A stretch of DNA of 64,000 bases from contig NZ_JAGTTN010000004.1 of the NCBI RefSeq assembly GCF_020682705.1, forward strand, positions 248,001 through 312,000. Direction: 5' to 3'. The position numbers and the translations under genes were made by a program. Shown here piece after piece: positions 25,984-33,561 of the stretch (positions are counted from its first letter, which is position 1; every line of letters starts with the position of its first letter). This DNA is from Microbacterium allomyrinae. GTDB taxonomy: Bacteria > Actinomycetota > Actinomycetes > Actinomycetales > Microbacteriaceae. The notes under the pieces were generated by a model, which was not told where the DNA came from, ran no database searches, and saw only the letters and a list, made by a program, of their open reading frames with translations.

Positions 25984-27588
25984 TCAGTTCTGAAGCGCGT
26001 AGACGGCGCCGAGACGCTGCCGGACCGCAGCGACGGCGGCGTCGGAATCGGCGGGAGACCACCGTGCCGCGACGAAGCGGTCGGGGCGCACGAGCACGAA
26101 GTGCCCGCGCTCGCCCGCGAGCTCTGCGTAGAGCCGCCCGTCCAGGTCGATGGCGACCTCGGCGCTCGCCGGGTAGTCGGCCATCGTGTCGTCCAGTGGC
26201 GCGGCCACCAGGGTGGGAGCGAGTTCGGGCAGCAGATCCGCGGCGACCGCGACCTCCGACGGCGGCAGCCCCACGGCGATGAGCGACCACGACGGCCCCA
26301 GGATGCGGTCCAGCGCAACGATGCGGTGCCGCCGGAAGTCGAACACCATCGGCTGGGCGATGGGCACGCCGACCAGCTCGGAGTCGGGAGTGGGAACGAC
26401 GACGCCGGAGGTGATCCGCACCGGCGGCCGGTAGCGCATGTGCTCGAAGAAGTCGCGGCCGCCGGGGGTCGCGAGTGCGGCACGCACGGTGTCGTCGCGG
26501 AATCGCGCGAGGCGCTCGTTCGTCGTCATCACGACACGGCCGAGCCGGACGGAGCTGCGGATCACGGCGTCGGCGTGCGGTCGTCGCTCGCTCTGGTAGC
26601 TGTCGAGCAGGGTGCCGTGGTCCTGGTCGGGATGTGCGACGGCATCGGCGAGCTTCCACGAGAGATTGACGACGTCGCGGATGCCGGAGTTCAGTCCCTG
26701 CCCCGCGAACGGCGGCATCATGTGCGCGGCATCACCCGCGAGGAAGACGCGCCCCTGCCGCCAGTCCACGGCGTTGAGCGCGTGGAAGCGGTAGGCCACC
26801 GCGCGCTCGATATCGGCGGGCGTGATGGAGCGGTACGGGGCGACGAGACGCTCGATGAGCGCGAAGTCGGGGACGGCATCGGGGCTCGCCTCGCCGGGGA
26901 AGGTGTAGAACTCGTACCGGCAGCGGCCGTCGAGCCCCGGAACGATCACGTGCGGGCGCGCGGGGTCCGCGTGGTGCATGCCGAAGCGCTCGCCGCGGGT
27001 ATCGCCGATGGTGTCGATCACGACCCAGACGTCGTCGAAGCCCCGGCCCTCCATCGGCATTCCGAGCCGGGAGCGCACCGTCGAGCGGCCGCCGTCCGCG
27101 GCGACGACGTAGGCCGCGCGCAGCGTGGACGCCGTCCCCTCGGTGATGGCGATCACCTCGACGCCGTGCGCGTCCTGCACGAGGTCGGTGACGGTCGTGC
27201 CGAAACGGACGTCGATGCGAGGACTGTGCGTCATCGCGGTCATGAGGACCCGCTCGAGGTCGGGCTGCGCGAACGGGTTCTTGAACGGGAAGGAGAGGCG
27301 CAGCGGCTGGGCAGCCCTCGCGTGGAACAGCTTCTCGCCAGCGGCGTCGAAGTACATCGTGCCGGTGCCCGGCACGATGATCGCCAGCACCTCGTCGACG
27401 ATTCCGGCGATCTGATAGGCGCGCAGGGATTCGTCGTCGAGGCTGATCGCCTTGGGCTCGTCGCTCGTCGCCGTGCGCCGCTCCACGATCGTGACACTCC
27501 GGCCGTACGCCGCCAGCAGCAGGGCCGCCGTCATGCCGACCGGGCCGGCGCCGACGACGATGACGTCCGCGGGGCTCGTCTTCTGCAT
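25984..27588 (-). CDS. FAD-dependent monooxygenase, MhpA/phenol-hydroxylase type
   Basis: 534 residues, larger than the 22991 and 52006 hydroxylases. FAD motif VVGAGPVGMTAALLLAAYG near 10, DG motif ADGGRSTVRSRLG, and GD motif GDAAHMMPPFAGQGLNSG near 285, followed by RDVVNLSWKL and a thioredoxin-like C-terminal part. The group includes 3-(3-hydroxyphenyl)propionate and resorcinol hydroxylases. First gene of a three-gene operon; its promoter region carries TGTCCTGT operator sites shared with the divergent IclR gene. Start ATG at 27588 has GGGAG upstream. Confidence 0.9.
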   Translation of the reverse strand: MQKTSPADVIVVGAGPVGMTAALLLAAYGRSVTIVERRTATSDEPKAISLDDESLRAYQIAGIVDEVLAIIVPGTGTMYFDAAGEKLFHARAAQPLRLSFPFKNPFAQPDLERVLMTAMTHSPRIDVRFGTTVTDLVQDAHGVEVIAITEGTASTLRAAYVVAADGGRSTVRSRLGMPMEGRGFDDVWVVIDTIGDTRGERFGMHHADPARPHVIVPGLDGRCRYEFYTFPGEASPDAVPDFALIERLVAPYRSITPADIERAVAYRFHALNAVDWRQGRVFLAGDAAHMMPPFAGQGLNSGIRDVVNLSWKLADAVAHPDQDHGTLLDSYQSERRPHADAVIRSSVRLGRVVMTTNERLARFRDDTVRAALATPGGRDFFEHMRYRPPVRITSGVVVPTPDSELVGVPIAQPMVFDFRRHRIVALDRILGPSWSLIAVGLPPSEVAVAADLLPELAPTLVAAPLDDTMADYPASAEVAIDLDGRLYAELAGERGHFVLVRPDRFVAARWSPADSDAAVAAVRQRLGAVYALQN

Positions 27589-27601
27589 CGCATCTCCCTC
27601 A

Positions 27602-27641
27602 TGTCCTGTATAACAGGACAGTACAACCACAAAACAGGACA
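27602..27641. promoter_or_regulatory. IclR-type operator cluster (three TGTCCTGT/ACAGGACA half-sites)
   Basis: TGTCCTGTATAACAGGACA (27602-27620) is a perfect 8-bp inverted repeat with 3-bp spacer. A third copy of ACAGGACA lies at 27634-27641, exactly 21 bases (two helical turns) from the second. The palindrome contains TATACA on the reverse strand, a -10 candidate for the monooxygenase operon, so a bound repressor would block RNA polymerase. The IclR protein encoded at 27699 is the obvious binder. Confidence 0.8.
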
Positions 27642-27685
27642 ATACCTCACGCCGGGCGGGGTGCGCCACCGGCGCTTCCCGCTCG

Positions 27686-27691
27686 TAGGGT
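27686..27691 (+). promoter_or_regulatory. -10 box of a probable leaderless promoter for the IclR gene
   Basis: TAGGGT lies seven bases before the ATG at 27699, the spacing expected for a leaderless actinobacterial message. It supports 27699 as the start rather than the upstream in-frame GTG codons at 27690 and 27693. Confidence 0.5.
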
Positions 27692-27698
27692 GGTGCCT

Positions 27699-28496
27699 AT
27701 GGCTGGAGCGACATCCGATTCACCGGCGAGCGCGTACCGCGAACGCAACAGCACCGCCGACCGCGCGCTCGACATCCTCGGACTGTTCGACGACCGGCGC
27801 ACGACCCTGTCGGCGACCGATGTCGCGGCGGCATTCGGCGTGGCGCGCTCGACCGCCTACCGCTACCTGCAGACGCTCATCGCCGGGGGGTTCGTCGAGG
27901 AGGATCCGGCCGGCGGCTTCCGCCTCGGGCTGCGGGTGTTCGAGCTGGCGCGGCTGGCACGACGCTCGTACGGACTCTCCGAGATCGCGCTGCCTCTTCT
28001 GCGCGAGCTGTCTGCGACGACCGGCGAGACCGCGCTGCTCACTCGTCGTTCGGGTGACCGCGTCGTGTGCCTGGAGCGGGTGGAATCGGATGCCGCGCAG
28101 GTACGCCTGAGCTACGAGCGGGGCACCGTCCAGGCGGTGAACGCCGGCGCATCCGCGTGGGTGCTGCTGGCGTGGGAACAACCCGACGTGATCGCACGGC
28201 TGCTGGAGAGCACCTCTCTGACCAAGTACACCGAGACCACTCTGACCGGGCCCGACGAGATCCTGCAGCGCCTGGCCCGGGTGCGCGAGGACGGCTTCGC
28301 GGTGTCATGGGGCGAGCTGGATCCCGACGCCGTCGGCATCGCCGCGCCGGTGCACGCGGCAGACGGCTCCGTGGCGGCAGGCATCAGCATCGTCACGGTG
28401 CAGCGGCGCGCGGAAGGCGTCGTCGACGACCTGGTCTCGGCGGTCCGGCGGACCGCGGAGCAGATCTCCGTGCGGTTCGCGCTCTCGGCGGAGTGA
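27699..28496 (+). CDS. IclR-family transcriptional regulator
   Basis: 265 residues: N-terminal winged helix (TADRALDILGLFDDRRTTLS, HTH ATDVAAAFGVARSTAYRYLQTL) and a C-terminal effector-binding domain (about 90-260) with GETALLTRRSGDRVVCLERVE and HAADGSVAAGISIVT. It is divergent from the monooxygenase/dioxygenase/FAH operon and separated by a cluster of palindromic operators. The simplest reading is a ligand-responsive repressor, or activator, of that operon; IclR proteins such as those for homogentisate or phenylpropionate routes act this way. Confidence 0.92.
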   Translation: MAGATSDSPASAYRERNSTADRALDILGLFDDRRTTLSATDVAAAFGVARSTAYRYLQTLIAGGFVEEDPAGGFRLGLRVFELARLARRSYGLSEIALPLLRELSATTGETALLTRRSGDRVVCLERVESDAAQVRLSYERGTVQAVNAGASAWVLLAWEQPDVIARLLESTSLTKYTETTLTGPDEILQRLARVREDGFAVSWGELDPDAVGIAAPVHAADGSVAAGISIVTVQRRAEGVVDDLVSAVRRTAEQISVRFALSAE

Positions 28497-28521
28497 CCGG
28501 CGGCGGCGCCGGCAGTCGCCG

Positions 28522-29433
28522 TCAGTCGCCGTCGGCGCTGCGCTGCGTCGCGACGGCGAACAGGAGGGGGAGGAATCCCTCGCGCTCCTGGGCCGAGAGC
28601 GGCAGGACCAGCCTCTGCTGCACGGTTTCGACGCGCTCTGCGAGGTCGTCGTAGATCGCCTCGGCGGCCGGTGTGAGGGTGAGCCGGAAGCGCCGGGCGT
28701 CGGCAGGATCGCGTTCCCGGCCGATCCAGCCCCGCTGACCGAGGCGATCGACGATGCCCGTCACGGTCGTGCGGTCGATCCGCACGACGCTGCGCAGCGT
28801 CCGGTGGCTGATGCCCGGGGAGTTGCGCAGCGTATGCAGGACGGCGAACTGCGGGCCGGTCATGTCGTCGCCGAACTCCTCGGCGAACAGCGCGGTGTGC
28901 ATCTGCTGCGCGCGACGGATGAGGAAGCCCGGCGCCTCCAGCGGCGAGTGATCGGATCGGCTGATGCGCCCGGGGGGAAGGCGGGCGATGCTGCGAAGTC
29001 CCGCGAGCAGCTCGATGCGCTGGTCGGCGTCGAGAGGTGCGAGGAGCCGGTCGTGGACCGCCGCCGCACGGGCCGTGAGCAGTTCCAGCGCGTGGGCCGC
29101 AGGCACCGTGAGGTCCAGCACCGCGCGACGGGCGTCTGCGGGATCGCGGGACTTGGTGATCCAGGCGCGGCGCGCCAGGCGCTGCACGACGTCGGTCGTG
29201 GAGGATCGATCCAGCGACGCGAGCTCGCCGACGGCGCGCTGGTCGATGCCGGGACTCGTGGCGAGCGCGGCGAGCACCGCGAACTGGGCGCTGGTCGGGT
29301 CGCTGCCGACCTCGTCGGCCCAGATCGCGTTATAGGTCGCCAGACCTCGTCGCAGGAGATGGCCCGGCGTACGGGTGAGCCCGAGCGAGAGGGCGTGCGC
29401 GCCGGCGATCGCGGCTGCGTCCGGGATGGACAC
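28522..29433 (-). CDS. Tandem MarR protein (two MarR domains in one chain)
   Basis: 303 residues, twice the usual MarR length. Domain 1 (about 20-150) has TSAQFAVLAALATSPGI, HTH RAVGELASLDRSSTTDVVQRL and wing SRDPADARRAVLDLT. Domain 2 (about 168-300) repeats this: TGPQFAVLHTLRNSPGI, RTLRSVVRIDRTTVTGIVDRL and RERDPADARRFRLTLT. The two halves are clearly similar, so this is an internal duplication giving a covalent MarR dimer. MarR proteins bind DNA as dimers; a single chain would make a pseudo-dimer or tetramer. Target genes unknown; the gene is divergent from the MBL-fold gene at 29676. Confidence 0.88.
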   Translation of the reverse strand: MSIPDAAAIAGAHALSLGLTRTPGHLLRRGLATYNAIWADEVGSDPTSAQFAVLAALATSPGIDQRAVGELASLDRSSTTDVVQRLARRAWITKSRDPADARRAVLDLTVPAAHALELLTARAAAVHDRLLAPLDADQRIELLAGLRSIARLPPGRISRSDHSPLEAPGFLIRRAQQMHTALFAEEFGDDMTGPQFAVLHTLRNSPGISHRTLRSVVRIDRTTVTGIVDRLGQRGWIGRERDPADARRFRLTLTPAAEAIYDDLAERVETVQQRLVLPLSAQEREGFLPLLFAVATQRSADGD

Positions 29434-29675
29434 CGATCAGTCTCCGGAGGTCGGCGGTCGTCCGAGTCGAAGTGCACGGACGAGAGGGTGTGTGGCGTCT
29501 CAGGCTACCTGCGCCCGGGATGGCGCACGAGTGTGCATGCTTTGTCTGTGGAACACGCGGGGTCGCCCGTTTGACAGCACCGGACGCGGCTCGAAAGGTG
29601 GAACCGCCCGCGCATCGCTGGCGCGGCCCCGACCATCCGACGTGCCAGAGGCGCGACCCACGAAGGCGAGAGAGA

Positions 29676-30320
29676 ATGAAGCTGACCCACCACGGACATG
29701 CCTGCGTGACGATCGAGAACGAATCGGGCGGCAGCCGGCTGATGATCGATCCCGGGAGCCTGGCGAGCGATCTGACCGGAGTTGCCCGGCCCGACACCGT
29801 GCTCGTCACCCACCGCCACGAGGATCACCTCGACTTCGCGCAGTTGGCGAAGGTGGCACCGGATGCCGCGACCCCCGTCTTCGTTCCGGCCGATGCCCTC
29901 GACGACGTTCGCGCCGCCGGCACCGCGGACGTGCGTCTTCTGGCCCCCGGCGAGGTCGACGGGGTGAGAGGCTTCGCCGTCACGGCGTACGAGCAGCCCC
30001 ACGAGGTGATCTACGAGACCCTCCCGCTTCCCCAGAACATCGCCCTGATGATCGAGGGCCGCATCTTCCACCCCGGCGACTCGCTGCAGCGCCCCGAGGG
30101 GCGCGTGGACGTGCTGCTGCTTCCGCTCGGGGCTCCGTGGCTCAAGCTCTCGGAAGTCATCGACTTCGCCCGCGACGTCGCACCCCGGATCGTCGTCCCG
30201 ATCCACCAGGGCGGTCTTGCCGAGGCTCATCGACGCCTGCATGGCGGACTGCTCGCGAAGCTGCTGCCCGAGGGCACCGAGCTCGTGATCCCCGCCGTCG
30301 GGGAGGCTCTCGCCGTCTGA
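29676..30320 (+). CDS. Metallo-beta-lactamase-fold hydrolase (UlaG-like)
   Basis: 214 residues. It opens with MKLTHHGHACVTIE, carries the metal motif VTHRHEDHLDF near 45-55 (H-X-H-X-D-H) and later FHPGDSLQ near 130 and VPIHQGG near 170. This is the short UlaG-like branch of metal-dependent hydrolases, which open lactones or phosphodiesters. ATG at 29676 has GGCGAGAGAGA upstream. A TTGACA hexamer at 29571-29576 could be a -35 box but has no good -10 partner. A hairpin downstream ends the transcript. Confidence 0.85.
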   Translation: MKLTHHGHACVTIENESGGSRLMIDPGSLASDLTGVARPDTVLVTHRHEDHLDFAQLAKVAPDAATPVFVPADALDDVRAAGTADVRLLAPGEVDGVRGFAVTAYEQPHEVIYETLPLPQNIALMIEGRIFHPGDSLQRPEGRVDVLLLPLGAPWLKLSEVIDFARDVAPRIVVPIHQGGLAEAHRRLHGGLLAKLLPEGTELVIPAVGEALAV

Positions 30321-30343
30321 CCACCGCTGTCGGCACGACCGTC

Positions 30344-30376
30344 CGCGCCCGTGATGCCCTGCGCATCACGGGCGCG
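30344..30376 (+). terminator. Hairpin after the MBL-fold gene
   Basis: Perfect 13-bp stem CGCGCCCGTGATG / CATCACGGGCGCG with 7-nt loop CCCTGCG, 24 bases after the stop. No T tract follows, so termination strength is uncertain. Confidence 0.6.
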
Positions 30377-30407
30377 TCTGCGCCTCCACGAATCGGCGGA
30401 ATAGTAG

Positions 30408-30421
30408 GTGTGCGATCACAC
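30408..30421. promoter_or_regulatory. Short palindrome, possible operator
   Basis: GTGTGCGATCACAC is an inverted repeat (GTGTG/CACAC, 4-bp spacer) about 200 bases upstream of the VOC gene at 30628. Its shape resembles GntR- or CRP-class sites; no such regulator is encoded nearby, so assignment is open. Confidence 0.35.
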
Positions 30422-30627
30422 GAACGAGATTGCCTGGTGTGCACGATATGCCTGCGCGATCGCCACGCTCGACCTCTTCTGGCGGACGAGAAAGTCCGTA
30501 TGCTGATGAAACGCCAAGCGCATCCGATCAAAGACGACGGGGCCTGTCGACGACACGTCGACGAGGGTCGCGGAGTGTCGATCACGATGACGCCGAGCAT
30601 CGAAAAGCCCACTTCGAAAGGCACACC

Positions 30628-31020
30628 ATGACATCGCACGCGCACAGCCTGCATCACGTCAACTTCCCGATCACCGATACCGAGGCGACCGCCGAGTGGT
30701 TCGGCAAGGTCTTCGGCCTGACGGTGTCCAACCCCGTCAACATCCCGGTCAACCGCACCATGCTGCTGACCAACACCGACCGCGGCGGCAACTTCGACCT
30801 GCACTTCCGTCCGGTCGAGAAGGGCAAGGAAGTCACCGGCCTCATCCACTTCGCCATCGAGGTCGAGGACTGGGACGCATTCCTGGTGCACCTCGGCGAG
30901 CTCGGCATCGACCACGTCGAGGAGCCCAACCGCGGCCACGACTCGTCCAAGACCGGCAGCATCATCGACCCCGACGGGCACCGCGTCGAGTTCACGTTCC
31001 ACCCCGACCGCGACTGGTGA
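30628..31020 (+). CDS. Single-domain VOC protein, paralogue of the one at 19388
   Basis: 130 residues. Candidate metal ligands are His in SLHHVNFPIT, His in LIHFAIEVEDWD and Glu in HRVEFTFHPD. Compared with 19388 it lacks the 35-residue N-terminal extension but keeps the same core segments in the same order. First gene of a compact forward operon that runs to the MFS gene ending at 40819. It may act on the same class of substrate as its paralogue. A GTGA overlap is possible with the next gene. No clear ribosome binding site beyond GAAAGGC. Confidence 0.82.
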   Translation: MTSHAHSLHHVNFPITDTEATAEWFGKVFGLTVSNPVNIPVNRTMLLTNTDRGGNFDLHFRPVEKGKEVTGLIHFAIEVEDWDAFLVHLGELGIDHVEEPNRGHDSSKTGSIIDPDGHRVEFTFHPDRDW

Positions 31021-31028
31021 GCCAGAGC

Positions 31029-32003
31029 ATGTCATCGACTGTGCGCGTCGGGTTCGGCGACTACGACCACACCCGCGACCTGTGGAACGGCCGAGTCTCC
31101 TTCGGTGAAGGAGAACTCGAGGCGACTCCGGTGGACAGCCCGGAAGAGCTGTTCTCCCGCTTCCTCGACGGCGGCGAGTGGGATGCCGCGGAGCTGTCGC
31201 TCGCGGTCGCCACGGCACGGCGCGCACAGGGCGACGACTCGCTCATCATCCTGCCGGTCTTCCCCGCGCGGGCGTATCGACAGAGCTCGGTCTTCGTCCG
31301 CGCGAACGGCATCGCCGAGGCAGCCGAACTCAACGGCGCTCGCATCGGCATCCCCGTATGGGCGCAGACCGCCGGGATCTACGCCCGTGGCGTCCTCGCA
31401 TCCGATCACGGCGTCGATCTCCGCTCGGTCCGGTGGGTGCAGGGCGGAGTCGATGAGCCGGGCCGCAAGGAGCCCGTCGACCTCGACCTCGACGGCTTCG
31501 ACATCCGTCGCGAGACGGATCGGTCCCTCGACGATCTGCTGACCTCGGGCGAGCTGGACGCCGTGATCACCGCACGGCCGCCGGCCAGCGCGCAGGGACG
31601 CGGCGCGGCAGTGCAGCGGCTGTTCCCGAAGTTCACCTTCGACGAGATGGACTACGCCAAGCGCAGCGGGATCTTCCCGATCATGCACGTGCTCGTCCTT
31701 CGCCGCGCGGCCTACGACCGCAACCCGGCCGTGGCCGACGAACTCGTGCGTTCCTTCACCGAGGCGAAGGATCGCTCATTGCGACGCGCGCTGAGTGCGG
31801 TGGTTCCCAGCTACCCGCTGCCGTGGGCGTCGGCCAACGCCGAACGTGCGCGAGGCCTGCTCGGTGACGACTTCTGGCCGTATGGCGTCGAGGCCAACCG
31901 GGCGACGCTGGAGGTCTTCCTGGGCTACAGCGCGGATCAGGGCATCACTGCGACCCGCCTGAGCATCGACGAGCTGTTCACCCGCGAGCCCACCGGGCTC
32001 TGA
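31029..32003 (+). CDS. 4,5-dihydroxyphthalate decarboxylase-like protein (Pht5 family)
   Basis: 324 residues with a periplasmic-binding-protein fold but no signal peptide. Family segments visible: LPVFPARAYRQSSVFVRANGI in part, GARIGIPVWAQTAGIYARGVL, WVQGGVDEPGR, LTSGELDAVITARPP and SGIFPIMHVLVLRR. Characterised relatives (Pht5) decarboxylate 4,5-dihydroxyphthalate to protocatechuate. It could decarboxylate an aromatic acid or merely bind it. ATG at 31029 has GGTGAG seven bases before it; an in-frame GTG at 31017 would overlap the upstream stop by four bases and is an alternative start. Substrate is inference. Confidence 0.78.
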   Translation: MSSTVRVGFGDYDHTRDLWNGRVSFGEGELEATPVDSPEELFSRFLDGGEWDAAELSLAVATARRAQGDDSLIILPVFPARAYRQSSVFVRANGIAEAAELNGARIGIPVWAQTAGIYARGVLASDHGVDLRSVRWVQGGVDEPGRKEPVDLDLDGFDIRRETDRSLDDLLTSGELDAVITARPPASAQGRGAAVQRLFPKFTFDEMDYAKRSGIFPIMHVLVLRRAAYDRNPAVADELVRSFTEAKDRSLRRALSAVVPSYPLPWASANAERARGLLGDDFWPYGVEANRATLEVFLGYSADQGITATRLSIDELFTREPTGL

Positions 32004-32017
32004 ACCGAAAGAACGCC

Positions 32018-33559
32018 ATGTGCCCCACCGAAGTATCGGGCGACGACACCGTCGCGGTCGCCGACCATCGCGTCGTGTCGATCCCCGTCGGCGACGGCGA
32101 GTCGATGCCTGCGACGCTGCATCTGGGCCGCAATGCCCGGTCTGCAGTCCTCCTTGTCGCAGACATCCGCGGACCGAGCCCGTTCTACGAGGCGCTCGCC
32201 GATCGGCTGGCACATGTCGGCATCGCCGTGCTCCTGCCGGATTTCTTCTTCCGGCAGGGGCCGGTGGGTGCCGAGAAGGAGGATGCCTTCGCCCGCCGGA
32301 GCGCACTGGACGAGCGCAACACGCTCATCGATCTGGGCACGGCGGCAGACTGGCTCGCAGCCGAATTCGCCGTGGCGAAGGTGGGCGTCCTCGGCTTCTG
32401 CATGGGCGGCACCTTCGCTCTGGATCTCGCCAGCACCCGCACCGACCTGGTGACCGTGGCGTACTACGGCTTCCCGGTGCCGGCGCGGGCGATCGTGATG
32501 CCGCCGCCTCGACCGCTCGATCTGGTCGGCTCGCTGACCGGGCCGGTGCTCGCCTTCTGGGGCGACGAGGATGCCGGCGTGGTGCAGGAGAACGTCCACG
32601 AGTACATCGCCGCGGCGCGAGGCTCGAACCCCGAGTTCGACGCCGAGATGCTCGCGGGCCTCGGGCACGGCTTCCTGCTGCGGGCCGACCTCGACGATCC
32701 GAGCGACGCCGCCGCCGCGACCTGGGCGCGCACGGTGCAGCACTTCCGCACCCACCTGACCGCGCGCCGCGGCGGTGGGGGCGGGCGCGGCGGCGGCGAG
32801 CGCGGTGAACGGGGCGCGCGTGGCGGCGGAGCGCCGCGGGTGCGTCTGCCGCGTCGGTCTCTCGAGGTGCGTTCGATCGAGCGGCGCACGTCGCAGCTCG
32901 TCCGGGTGCGGGCGCGCGGCGACCTCGCGGGCTGGCAGCACGGGCTGCCCGGCGCGCACGTCAAGATCTTCGTGCCCGAGGACGGCGCCGAGTCCGCGGC
33001 GATGCGCACCTATACGGTCCGCCGGGTCGAGGACGGCACCGGCGAGATCGAGATCGATTTCGGTCTGCACGCCGACGGCCCGGCCACCCGATGGGCGCGC
33101 GAGGTCACGAGGGGCTCGGTCTTCGAGGTCGCCGGCGAGGCGCGCGGCGGCTTCGCACCCAAGCCGGCGACCCGATGGTGCGTCTTCTTCGCCGACCATT
33201 GCGCTCTTCCCGCCGTCGGCGCGATCGTCGAGGCGCTCCCGCCGCATGTCACCGCGATCGCGGTGGTCGAGCTCGACGACCTCGCCGACGCGGATCCCGC
33301 CGACAGCCAGGCGCGCGCCGACTGGCGCTGGATCCCCGAAGAGGGCGAGCCCGGCGACGCCCTGGTGCGCGCGGCCGCACAGCTGCAGCTGCCGGACGGT
33401 CCGGGGGAGATCTGGGTGGGCTGCGAGGCGGGCGCGATGCGTCGCATCCGTCGTCACCTCCTCGACAACCGCCTGATCGACCGTCATCGCCTGCACCCCC
33501 GCGCCTACTGGAAGGCGAACGTGGCGAATCACTCCGACCACGACACAGGAGATGACTGA
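32018..33559 (+). CDS. Fusion of a dienelactone hydrolase and a siderophore-interacting (FAD/NAD(P)H) domain
   Basis: 513 residues in one uninterrupted frame. Residues 15-248 are a dienelactone hydrolase with its triad: Cys128 in GFCMGG, Asp183 in WGDEDAG and His217 in GLGHGF. Residues 250-272 are a Gly/Arg linker. Residues about 280-510 are a siderophore-interacting protein (SIP) domain: RTYTVRR (330-336) for FAD, DFGLHADGPATRWA, ALPAVGAIVEALP and the C-terminal RAYWKAN. SIP proteins reduce ferric siderophores with NAD(P)H; DLH proteins hydrolyse lactones or esters. I know of no described protein with this pairing. A Rieske gene follows after two bases, so electrons may pass to it. Confidence 0.88.
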   Translation: MCPTEVSGDDTVAVADHRVVSIPVGDGESMPATLHLGRNARSAVLLVADIRGPSPFYEALADRLAHVGIAVLLPDFFFRQGPVGAEKEDAFARRSALDERNTLIDLGTAADWLAAEFAVAKVGVLGFCMGGTFALDLASTRTDLVTVAYYGFPVPARAIVMPPPRPLDLVGSLTGPVLAFWGDEDAGVVQENVHEYIAAARGSNPEFDAEMLAGLGHGFLLRADLDDPSDAAAATWARTVQHFRTHLTARRGGGGGRGGGERGERGARGGGAPRVRLPRRSLEVRSIERRTSQLVRVRARGDLAGWQHGLPGAHVKIFVPEDGAESAAMRTYTVRRVEDGTGEIEIDFGLHADGPATRWAREVTRGSVFEVAGEARGGFAPKPATRWCVFFADHCALPAVGAIVEALPPHVTAIAVVELDDLADADPADSQARADWRWIPEEGEPGDALVRAAAQLQLPDGPGEIWVGCEAGAMRRIRRHLLDNRLIDRHRLHPRAYWKANVANHSDHDTGDD

Positions 33560-33561
33560 CC

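Larger units (their letters stand above)
30321..30627 (+). other. 307-base non-coding stretch before the VOC/DLH-SIP operon
   Basis: No credible gene on either strand. It contains a terminator-like hairpin at 30344-30376, the inverted repeat GTGTGCGATCACAC at 30408-30421, a GTCGAC...GTCGAC repeat at 30546-30562 and AT-richer DNA between 30480 and 30540 (GAAAGTCCGTATGCTGATG). It is the only promoter space ahead of the operon starting at 30628, so it should hold that promoter and its control sites. Confidence 0.55.

Noticed and set aside
29571..29576. TTGACA as a -35 box for the MBL-fold gene
   Set aside because: No acceptable -10 hexamer lies 16-19 bases downstream; kept only as a remark in the gene entry.
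32765..32840. Frameshift or misjoined genes between the DLH and SIP parts
   Set aside because: The frame is open throughout, the Gly/Arg linker is typical for domain fusion, and no ribosome binding site or start codon with good context lies at the boundary.
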